Assembly: GCA_022710505.1 (NCBI GenBank)
Contig: JAKLGS010000036.1
Span: 1 to 7,257, forward strand
Origin: Patescibacteria group bacterium
Lineage (GTDB): Bacteria; Patescibacteriota; WWE3; UBA101185; UBA10185
Length of the DNA stretch: 7,257 nt
Direction: 5' to 3'
Part shown: positions 1-4,771 of the stretch, one piece after another
Layout of the letters: each line of letters starts with the position of its first letter
Numbering within the stretch: position 1 is the stretch's first letter
Made by a program: the position numbers and the translations under genes
Notes under the pieces: generated by a model
Database searches by the model: none
What the model was told of the DNA's origin: nothing
Seen by the model: only the letters and a program-made list of their open reading frames with translations

Positions 1-71
1 GGGACAAGAAGAGCAGGAAATGGTTCAGGAAGAATAATCTCAAGGTAAGCAATACTGTCAAATACAAGTAA
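1..71 (+). CDS. Possible 3' tail of an upstream gene, frame uncertain
   Basis: All three forward frames are open from the left edge, with stops at 35-37, 46-48 and 69-71, so the sequence alone does not decide which is coding. The frame ending at 35-37 gives GQEEQEMVQEE, an acidic Gln/Glu-rich tail of the sort found at the ends of some ribosomal proteins. The frame ending at 69-71 gives a basic peptide (DKKSRKWFRKNNLKVSNTV...), but its codons mostly end in G or C, unlike the neighbouring genes. I prefer the acidic tail. In many bacteria rplS (L19) lies close upstream of rnhB, so an L19 end is possible but not demonstrable here. Confidence 0.3.
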   Translation, partial: DKKSRKWFRKNNLKVSNTVKYK

Positions 72-83
72 TTTTAATATCCA

Positions 84-884
84 ATGACTTTTCAAGAAAT
101 TACTCAATATGAAAGAAAACTTTACAACCAAGGCGTAAAACTAATTGCAGGAGTTGATGAAGTAGGCAGAGGGCCTCTTGCGGGACCGTTTGTTGTTTCT
201 TCAGTTATTTTAAATTTAGAAAAAATATTCTCAAAGGATTTTCAAAGGGATGTAGAAGAAAGCTGGGGTAGAGTAGTGTCTTATAAATATTTTATGGAAA
301 ATACAGGAAAAAATGAAGAATTGAACACAGAAGTAACCACAAGAGAGACCTCAAGAAATAACGACGTTCTATTAAGGCATACTGAAAAAAAAGAAACTTC
401 CTTATATGGAAAAATCAAAGATTCTAAGAAACTTAGCCCGAAAACGAGAGAGATTCTATCTGAATTCATTAAAAAGGAGGCTATTAGTTACTCTATAGAG
501 GTTTTCGGACCAGAGGAGGTAGACAAATTAGGAATTTCTAAATTAACGCAGATGGCCTTTTTCCAGGCAATCCAAAGGCTCAAAGTAAAACCACAATATG
601 TACTCACAGATACGTTTGAGGTTGTCAAAATAACAAAACAGAATCAGAAAAATATTGTAAATGGAGACAATAAAAGCATATCCATAGCTTCAGCGAGTAT
701 AGTAGCAAAGGTTTTTAGAGATAGCATTATGATAAAAATGCATGAAAAGTATCCTAATTATGGATTTGACAAAAATAAAGGATACGGAACTGCCATCCAT
801 TTAAAAGCTCTAAAAGAATTTGGACCGTGTGAAATTCATAGAAAAAGTTTTGAGCCTATAAAATCATTAGAAATAAGTAGATGA
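84..884 (+). CDS. rnhB: Ribonuclease HII with an internal insertion
   Basis: RNase HII cuts the RNA strand of RNA-DNA hybrids and incises at single ribonucleotides embedded in DNA, starting ribonucleotide excision repair in the cytoplasm. The family blocks are all present: the GVDEVGRG core at residues 23-30 with acidic pair D25/E26, PLAGP at 31-35, KDSKKLS at 112-118, the third acidic residue D176 in YVLTD, SIASASIVAK at 200-209 with the fourth acidic residue D213 in the following FRD, and the C-terminal YPNYGF...KGYGT and GPCEIHRKSF blocks that bind substrate. All four catalytic acids are therefore kept and the enzyme should be active. The protein is 266 aa against a usual length of about 190-220 aa. 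The excess is one charged segment at about residues 48-108, between the first strand block and KDSKKLS. ATG 84 is the only start before the DEVGRG core. No Shine-Dalgarno is visible upstream, so translation may be coupled to the preceding gene. Confidence 0.95.
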   Translation: MTFQEITQYERKLYNQGVKLIAGVDEVGRGPLAGPFVVSSVILNLEKIFSKDFQRDVEESWGRVVSYKYFMENTGKNEELNTEVTTRETSRNNDVLLRHTEKKETSLYGKIKDSKKLSPKTREILSEFIKKEAISYSIEVFGPEEVDKLGISKLTQMAFFQAIQRLKVKPQYVLTDTFEVVKITKQNQKNIVNGDNKSISIASASIVAKVFRDSIMIKMHEKYPNYGFDKNKGYGTAIHLKALKEFGPCEIHRKSFEPIKSLEISR

Positions 885-906
885 AAGATTTTTTAAAGAG
901 TGTAGA

Positions 907-938
907 GAGGAGGGTACTTTTAACTTTGTATCCTCCTC
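907..938. terminator. Hairpin between convergent genes, probable bidirectional terminator
   Basis: Two 11-nt arms, GAGGAGGGTAC (907-917) and GTATCCTCCTC (928-938), pair throughout with one G-T wobble around a 10-nt loop (TTTTAACTTT). The hairpin lies between the 3' ends of rnhB (+) and the 101-aa gene (-), the expected place for a shared terminator. No clean U run follows on either strand: AT-rich sequence lies to the right and TTTAAAAAATC to the left. It may therefore stop transcription weakly or mainly protect 3' ends. Confidence 0.6.
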
Positions 939-950
939 ATCTAGGAATAT

Positions 951-1256
951 TTAATATTTGATAGTAATATTATTCTCGTCCTCCTTCTTAATTTCGAACA
1001 CAGAAAAATAGTCTAAAGAAATAATATCCTTGGGACCATTCAGAATCAGATATAATTCAATACCTGATTTTAACAGGAAAAACAGAGAATCATCTTCTAG
1101 TAAGCCTATCCCTAATCCTGAAAATAAAGGCGGGTTGTTATCCCGATACATTATTCTGATAATGTTTAGGCCCAATTGTTCATAGCCATATAAGGTAATG
1201 CCCGCCGGTACACCATTTCTCACACAAGATATTGGGAACTCATCTGTATCAATCAT
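951..1256 (-). CDS. Hypothetical protein, 101 aa, downstream of the recombinase gene
   Basis: I do not recognise this protein. It is acidic and appears to alternate short hydrophobic strands with turns (GITLYGYEQLGLNIIRIMYRD, then FSGLGIGLLED, LFFLLKSGIELYLILNG). No signal peptide, clear membrane helix or metal-binding Cys/His cluster is seen; the single Cys is at residue 11. A small beta-rich cytoplasmic domain is the best guess. The start is well supported: AGGAGA (1261-1266, reverse strand) lies 4 nt before the ATG. It follows xer on the same strand after a 143-bp gap, so it could be co-transcribed or have its own promoter. A weak TTGTTT (1323-1328) with 16-bp spacing to TAAAAT (1301-1306) is present on the reverse strand, as is a small inverted repeat, ATTTC-TTG-GAAAT (1280-1292). 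A 12-base C run, as read on this strand, lies in the same spacer. Confidence 0.7.
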   Translation of the reverse strand: MIDTDEFPISCVRNGVPAGITLYGYEQLGLNIIRIMYRDNNPPLFSGLGIGLLEDDSLFFLLKSGIELYLILNGPKDIISLDYFSVFEIKKEDENNITIKY

Positions 1257-1260
1257 TTTT

Positions 1261-1266
1261 TCTCCT
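1261..1266 (-). promoter_or_regulatory. Shine-Dalgarno site of the 101-aa gene
   Basis: The reverse strand reads GATAGGAGAAAAAATG. AGGAGA is complementary to the 16S rRNA 3' end and lies 4 nt before the ATG at 1256. It fixes the start and contrasts with xer, yebC and the TPR gene, which have no such site. Confidence 0.6.
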
Positions 1267-1342
1267 ATCTATTTTTATTATTTCTTGGAAATTTGGAGTT
1301 ATTTTACCTTATAATATTTAAAAAACAAACCAAAATAATAGC

Positions 1343-1354
1343 GGGGGGGGGGGG
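1343..1354. repeat. 12-base G homopolymer (C run on the gene strand)
   Basis: Twelve consecutive G (preceded by GC) lie in an otherwise very AT-rich spacer, 46 bp beyond the xer stop and 87 bp upstream of the ATG of the 101-aa gene. On the reverse strand it is a C run just upstream of that gene's possible -35 region. Long G/C runs mutate by slippage and can switch promoters on and off. They are also a common place for sequencing and assembly errors, so the exact length should not be trusted. Confidence 0.85.
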
Positions 1355-1399
1355 CTAGAGCAATAACTCCTCAATATAAAAAATCTTAACGCAGATAAG

Positions 1400-2428
1400 T
1401 TACCCGAGAGAGGACACCGAATCCTCACTTTCATCCTCACCATTAGCGGTATTATCTCCCGAAGCAATAATGTCTTTATGGTATCTCTTGTGTATATCCT
1501 TTAGCTGACGGTTTGTAACATGTGTGTAAATCTGTGTCGTAGAAACGTTTGAGTGACCTAGAAGTTCTTGGACTTCTCGCAAATCCGCACCTTCAGATAA
1601 AAGCCCAGTTGCGTAAGTGTGTCTTAAGGTATGTGGCGTAGCATCTATCGATATACCTGATCTTTTAACATATTTTTTAATAAGTCTTTGGATACTTCTT
1701 GGGGTAATTCTCAAAGATTCGCCATCAAAGTCATTTTCCTGCATTTTCTTACCGGAGTATCTTATAAACAAAGGTATAAAAGGGTCGGCCCGAGTTCCTA
1801 AGTATCTCTTTAACCACTTTATTGCCTCCGGGGATAGATAAACAGTACGTGCTTTTCTTCCTTTACCTAAAACAGTAAACTCACCTGTGTCAAAATTTAC
1901 CTCATCACGATTTAACGCAACAAGCTCGGAGACACGAAGACCTGTACTATACAATGTTTCAATTATTGCCTTATCCCGAACCCCCGACTTTTTATCTAAA
2001 TTTTGTACTTCAAACAATTTTTTCATTTGCCCTGTATTTAAAAATTTTGGAATTCTATCTTCAGATTTTCCTAATATTATTTTTTCGGGGGACAGTATTT
2101 CTAGACCTTTTTCTACAACTAAGTATCTTAAAAACGCCCTTAGTGCGACAAGGAATGTCTTTTGTGTAGACCTTTTATACTCTTGATTCGACTTTGAACT
2201 CATTCTTCGATTAAGATAAATTCTGTATTTCTTTACCAAGTCATCATCTATATCACCAAGTGTAAAGACATCTTTTTTCAAGTAGTCTCGAGACCATTGG
2301 GAAAAATCAGTAAGATAAAAATGATACATTCTTATGGTATTCTGCGACAAATTTTTTTCGATCTCGCAATATTCAAGATAATCTAAAATAACATCGTCAA
2401 GGTTTGAAGAAATTTTTATGTTAGACAT
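1400..2428 (-). CDS. xer: Tyrosine recombinase, XerC/XerD type
   Basis: A site-specific recombinase that cuts and rejoins DNA through a 3'-phosphotyrosine. Xer proteins resolve chromosome dimers at dif sites; relatives act as integrases. Residues 10-107 form the SAM-like DNA-binding N domain (ILDYLEYCEIEKNLSQNTIRMY). The catalytic domain shows the full set: R165 in STGLRVSEL, K189 in VLGKGRKARTV, H266 and R269 in PHTLRHTYATGLL, H292 in LLGHSNVSTT and nucleophile Y301 in QIYTH. At 342 aa it is about 40 residues longer than typical XerC/D, partly from an acidic Ser/Glu-rich tail after about residue 322. No second recombinase, excisionase or phage gene is in view, so a housekeeping single-Xer role is as likely as an integrase. 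The ATG sits 8 nt after a perfect TATAAT with no Shine-Dalgarno, implying a leaderless mRNA. A dif-like palindrome lies 73 bp upstream. Confidence 0.93.
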   Translation of the reverse strand: MSNIKISSNLDDVILDYLEYCEIEKNLSQNTIRMYHFYLTDFSQWSRDYLKKDVFTLGDIDDDLVKKYRIYLNRRMSSKSNQEYKRSTQKTFLVALRAFLRYLVVEKGLEILSPEKIILGKSEDRIPKFLNTGQMKKLFEVQNLDKKSGVRDKAIIETLYSTGLRVSELVALNRDEVNFDTGEFTVLGKGRKARTVYLSPEAIKWLKRYLGTRADPFIPLFIRYSGKKMQENDFDGESLRITPRSIQRLIKKYVKRSGISIDATPHTLRHTYATGLLSEGADLREVQELLGHSNVSTTQIYTHVTNRQLKDIHKRYHKDIIASGDNTANGEDESEDSVSSLG

Positions 2429-2436
2429 GTAATGGA

Positions 2437-2442
2437 ATTATA
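2437..2442 (-). promoter_or_regulatory. -10 element of xer (leaderless promoter)
   Basis: The reverse strand reads GTCG-TATAAT-TCCATTAC-ATG. A perfect -10 hexamer ends 8 nt before the xer start, so transcription should begin at or within 2 nt of the ATG. The -35 region, 17 bp upstream (TTTCAA), is weak. A relaxed DnaA-box match (TTTTGCACA, 2448-2456) lies just upstream of the -10 and could allow DnaA control; that is speculation. Confidence 0.55.
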
Positions 2443-2500
2443 CGACATGTGCAAAATTTTTGAAATGAAAATATCAGACTGATCTTGTTAAATTTTTTCC

Positions 2501-2518
2501 TAATAAATACATTTATTA
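2501..2518. repeat. Perfect inverted repeat upstream of xer, possible recombination site
   Basis: TAATAAAT and ATTTATTA are perfect reverse complements separated by AC. The flanks read TTTTTCC on the left and AAAAGAC on the right. The whole 28-bp neighbourhood resembles a dif site in layout: two roughly 11-bp half sites around about 6 bp, with a CCTA left arm as in Firmicutes dif. It lies 73 bp upstream of xer. A site next to its own recombinase gene is known from single-recombinase systems such as XerS/difSL. AT-rich background inflates such resemblance, so this is only a candidate. It could equally be an operator. Confidence 0.35.
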
Positions 2519-2728
2519 AAAGACGTAGAACATATTCTAACCTCATCTAAAATAATCCAACCAAGGTTATCTGTATCGTTATATCAACGCAAATACCATA
2601 CTTAGACGATAAAAGTAACGTCAATTTATTAAAAACGCCTTAAAATCGATTCTAGGGCAAAATCCTATTTTTTGTTGTTATTACAATGTTTCCAACGTTT
2701 ATGAAGGGTAGATATGAAATAAATAGAA

Positions 2729-2774
2729 GGGGCGGGGAGTGTCTGGACAAAATGCGGGGAAAAGATATTGAGGG
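2729..2774 (+). other. G-run cluster, possible quadruplex with long loops
   Basis: Runs of G at 2729-2732, 2734-2737, 2756-2759 and 2772-2774 stand out in AT-rich, purine-biased sequence. The heptamer GCGGGGA occurs twice, at 2732-2738 and 2754-2760, exactly 22 bp apart. Loops of 1, 18 and 12 nt make a stable quadruplex uncertain. The duplicated heptamer could instead be a protein-binding site. Confidence 0.3.
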
Positions 2775-3078
2775 AAGCGGTAAATAAAAATATAAAGAAA
2801 GAAAAAAAATATAAACATTTAATAGAGAAGTGTGTGCAAATATTTACCACATTTATTTCAAACAATAAATCATCTAAATATAAGAATTAATTTTAGAGAG
2901 AATTTTGGAAATAGGGATGTCCGAAACTCAACACAGACTACGTCGTATAATGTATGTTTAACGACTTCTTGTTAGGGGTAAGGCTGTTTTTATCAAATAA
3001 GGCCTAATGAGGACAATGGAGACTGTCGAAGAGGGGAAGTGGAATAAACGCACGTGAATTAATTAATGTTATTCTCTG

Positions 3079-3118
3079 TTTTTTAATTTATTTATTTAAT
3101 TTAATTATTATTTATTTT
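3079..3118. other. 40-bp A/T-only tract, possible DNA unwinding element
   Basis: Forty consecutive A/T base pairs, many in repeated TTTA/TTAA steps, form the least stable duplex in the window. Short inverted arms border it: CGTGAA at 3053-3058 and TTCACG at 3117-3122. The hexamer ACGCAC occurs at both borders (3048-3053, 3120-3125) and again at 3169-3174. It lies 62 bp before the perfect DnaA box, a distance compatible with a melting region of a bacterial origin. Confidence 0.4.
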
Positions 3119-3180
3119 CACGCACTTGAGACAACACATCTCTTTATTTCCTCTTAATTTACACATTAACGCACGATGAG

Positions 3181-3189
3181 TTATCCACA
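3181..3189 (+). promoter_or_regulatory. Perfect DnaA box TTATCCACA
   Basis: The 9-mer is identical to the strongest DnaA binding sequence. One-mismatch matches to TTWTNCACA lie nearby at 3157-3165 (ATTTACACA) and 2843-2851 (TTTACCACA), with one on the reverse strand at 2833-2841 (ATTTGCACA). A full relaxed match on the reverse strand sits at 2448-2456. A TCCCCTACTC sequence follows the box directly, recalling the GC step and first CTA trinucleotide of a DnaA-trio, but the trios do not continue. An isolated regulatory DnaA site or titration site is the alternative to an origin. Confidence 0.45.
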
Positions 3190-3207
3190 TCCCCTACTCT
3201 GAGAATG

Positions 3208-3271
3208 TATGACAATCTTACAGATTATTAGTATGACAATCTTACTGCTTAGATATATGACAATTCTACAG
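3208..3271 (+). repeat. Three direct repeats at an exact 24-bp period (iteron-like)
   Basis: TATGACAATCTTACAG (3208-3223), TATGACAATCTTACTG (3232-3247) and TATGACAATTCTACAG (3256-3271) start exactly 24 bp apart. The intervening 8 bp differ. Including the G before the first two copies, each is an imperfect palindrome (GTA.GA...TC.TAC). The array begins 18 bp after the DnaA box. Such phased arrays are typical of iterons bound by initiator proteins or of multi-copy operators. No gene starts immediately beside them, which favours a replication or partition role over promoter control. Confidence 0.7.
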
Positions 3272-3298
3272 AGGAATTTCTGATATTAAGTTATGTTA

Positions 3299-3321
3299 AA
3301 TACTATAGGACCTATAGTATT
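3299..3321. repeat. 23-bp perfect palindrome with an extra half site
   Basis: AATACTATAGG (3299-3309) and CCTATAGTATT (3311-3321) are perfect 11-bp arms around a single A. A further partial copy, CCTATAGT, occurs at 3332-3339, 21 bp (two helical turns) after the second arm. This suits binding of a dimeric protein with an additional half site. As RNA it would have too tight a loop unless the innermost pairs open. It is not followed by a U run, so it is not a standard terminator. Confidence 0.65.
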
Positions 3322-3353
3322 ATCACTTGCGCCTATAGTGTGACAACAGTGTT

Positions 3354-3367
3354 CCAACGTATGTTGG
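3354..3367. repeat. Short hairpin CCAAC-GTAT-GTTGG
   Basis: Five-bp perfect arms around a 4-nt loop. It is enclosed by outer complementary hexamers ATAGTG (3335-3340) and CACTAT (3389-3394). TTCCAACGT also occurs as a direct copy at about 2690. Meaning unknown; it may be part of the same structured segment. Confidence 0.3.
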
Positions 3368-3459
3368 TATATCCCTATTTCACTTCCCCACTATTTGCTT
3401 ATATAACAACAATACAAAGCATTAAGTAATTTTAATGATTAAAATAAAAATAAAAATAA

Positions 3460-4269
3460 TTAAGGTTTAAAAAATATAAGTAATATTAAAAAAACAACTG
3501 TTATCAATAAATGCCTGATAATAATTCTTCGGGATATTTCATTTTTTAGATGTGCTGATATGTAATTTAAAACGAACAGAAGAACGGATGAAGTAAACAA
3601 GGCTCTCAAAAAGTCCTCTGAAGGGAAAAAGGAAACTCCCAAGGAAGTAACAAATACAATGAAAAAAGACAAGAAACAAATGTAAAACTTCTCCCCCTCC
3701 CCTACCTTTTTTGCATCAGGTTCAAATCTATAAACCCATAATTGGTAGTAAGTAAATAAAAAAGATATTAATGAAATGATTAATGAATGAGTAAATGTAA
3801 CTATATTTAATTTAAATATGCCCGCAAAAAGAGGTATGGCTACAATTACCTGAAGTATCTGACTCCAAGTCACTGCTACCCTGTAAAGAGGTATTATCTC
3901 TTCCCTATCACTTACCACTAGAAAGATATTATCTGCAAGAGAAACTAAATAATACATACCTGAAAAAAAAGCCACTACAAAAATTTTAAAAACCGACCCC
4001 AAGTTCGGATAAAATTTTAAGGACAAGACACCACCCGAAATTACTCCAAGGGGCATTATTACACTGTAGATAAAATTTTCCTTTGTTATACCCGTTGAGT
4101 GTGCTATTAAAGATCCAGATACTACTAAAATTAATGATAACAAGGCTAACTTTATCCCTTCTAAGTCAAATAGATTCTGTGTAGTGATGTAAATGAATAT
4201 TCCGACAAGGACTGATTGAATAAAATATTTATTTTTCTTAGCTAGTTCAATTTTAATAGGTTTGAACAT
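3460..4269 (-). CDS. Conserved-looking polytopic membrane protein of unknown function
   Basis: Third gene of the yebC-ruvC operon; its ATG lies 1 nt after the ruvC stop, so translation is probably coupled. I do not recognise a family. Hydrophobic segments at roughly residues 16-33, 38-58, 65-85, 95-119, 131-154, 158-180, 194-214, 219-237 and 249-267 suggest 8-9 membrane helices. The short cytoplasmic N-terminus is basic (KPIKIELAKKNKY). A hydrophilic, charged loop (about 181-193, RFEPDAKKVGEGE) and a basic loop before the last helix (about 241-252, LKNEISRRIIIR) fit the positive-inside rule. No catalytic motif, transporter signature or Cys pair is visible. Linkage to ruvC may be historical rather than functional. 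A weak AT palindrome (3429-3445) lies beyond the stop in the direction of transcription. Confidence 0.8.
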   Translation of the reverse strand: MFKPIKIELAKKNKYFIQSVLVGIFIYITTQNLFDLEGIKLALLSLILVVSGSLIAHSTGITKENFIYSVIMPLGVISGGVLSLKFYPNLGSVFKIFVVAFFSGMYYLVSLADNIFLVVSDREEIIPLYRVAVTWSQILQVIVAIPLFAGIFKLNIVTFTHSLIISLISFLFTYYQLWVYRFEPDAKKVGEGEKFYICFLSFFIVFVTSLGVSFFPSEDFLRALFTSSVLLFVLNYISAHLKNEISRRIIIRHLLITVVFLILLIFFKP

Positions 4270-4270
4270 A

Positions 4271-4771
4271 CTACTTTTTTTTCGGACAGGGTTCTTCTAA
4301 TACTTTTTTAACATAACATAAAGCCATAGCTACCGCATCATTAGCATCATCCGATTTTATTTTATCTTTCAATTTAAATGTCTTTTTAACGGCTTCTTGC
4401 ATTACTTTCTTATCGGATCTGCCATACCCGGTTAAAGCTAACTTTGCTTCAAGAGCTGTATATTCGCTTACTTTTACTTTCTTCTTAGCGGCACTAAGCA
4501 TACTTATACCCCTTGCTTGGCCAACTGCGATAGCTGTCTTGGCATTAGTATTGAAGAAAAGTTTTTCTATAACCATCAAATCGGGTTTAAATTTGACAAG
4601 TATATCGCTTAAACTATCATATAAAAACTTAAGTCTATTTTGGGGTTCCAAATCGGGGTGAGTAATAAGTACGTTACTTTCCAGAAGACTGACTTTTTTT
4701 CCTCTATCATCAACCTTTATTATCCCGTAACCCATTTTAGCTGTACCCGGGTCTATTCCAATTATTATCAT
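4271..4771 (-). CDS. ruvC: Crossover junction endodeoxyribonuclease RuvC
   Basis: RuvC is the dimeric, Mg-dependent resolvase that cuts Holliday junctions made during recombinational repair, normally working with the RuvAB branch-migration motor (not in this window). The RNase H-like fold is clear: GIDPGTAKMGYG at residues 5-16 with D7, E69 in VIEKLFF, the helix ARGISMLSAA at 87-95, and D142/D145 in SDDANDAVAMAL. All four catalytic acids are present. Length (166 aa) is normal, with a short Lys-rich end (PCPKKK). Its ATG overlaps the yebC stop as ATGA (4768-4771), with no Shine-Dalgarno, so it relies on coupling to yebC. The yebC-ruvC order is common across bacteria. Confidence 0.96.
   Translation of the reverse strand: MIIIGIDPGTAKMGYGIIKVDDRGKKVSLLESNVLITHPDLEPQNRLKFLYDSLSDILVKFKPDLMVIEKLFFNTNAKTAIAVGQARGISMLSAAKKKVKVSEYTALEAKLALTGYGRSDKKVMQEAVKKTFKLKDKIKSDDANDAVAMALCYVKKVLEEPCPKKK

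Larger units (their letters stand above)
2429..3459. other. 1-kb non-coding segment with origin-like content
   Basis: This stretch between the xer start and the end of the yebC-ruvC operon has no credible gene. The longest frame (2665-2865, reverse) starts at TTG, has no ribosome binding site and is a run of Phe/Ile from AT-rich DNA. From left to right it holds the xer promoter; a perfect inverted repeat at 2501-2518; a G-run cluster (2729-2774) in a purine-rich strand; a TATAAT on the forward strand (2946-2951); a 40-bp A/T-only tract (3079-3118); a perfect DnaA box (3181-3189); three 24-bp-phased repeats (3208-3271); a 23-bp palindrome (3299-3321); and a short hairpin (3354-3367). I see no tRNA, tmRNA, RNase P RNA or SRP RNA signature. 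Confidence 0.7.

Noticed and set aside
1617..2186. Forward frames opposite xer
   Set aside because: They are shadows of the recombinase gene, whose catalytic residues are all in the reverse frame.
1400..2428. xer as a phage or integrative-element integrase
   Set aside because: No att-site tRNA, excisionase, relaxase or phage gene is in view; not excluded, but a housekeeping Xer is equally simple.
2653..2673. TAGGG...TCCTA followed by six T as a forward-strand terminator
   Set aside because: The stem is only 4-5 bp with a wobble and no upstream forward gene or RNA can be identified.
2665..2865. 66-codon reverse frame in the 1-kb gap
   Set aside because: It starts at TTG without a ribosome site, is mostly Phe/Ile/Ser from AT-rich sequence, and runs through the G-run cluster. 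No protein-like pattern.
3208..3271. CRISPR array
   Set aside because: Only three 16-bp units with 8-bp spacers; the period of 24 bp is far too short for repeat plus spacer, and no cas gene is present.
3719..3728. GGTTCAAATC resembling a tRNA T-loop
   Set aside because: It lies inside the membrane-protein gene, with no matching acceptor, D or anticodon stems around it.
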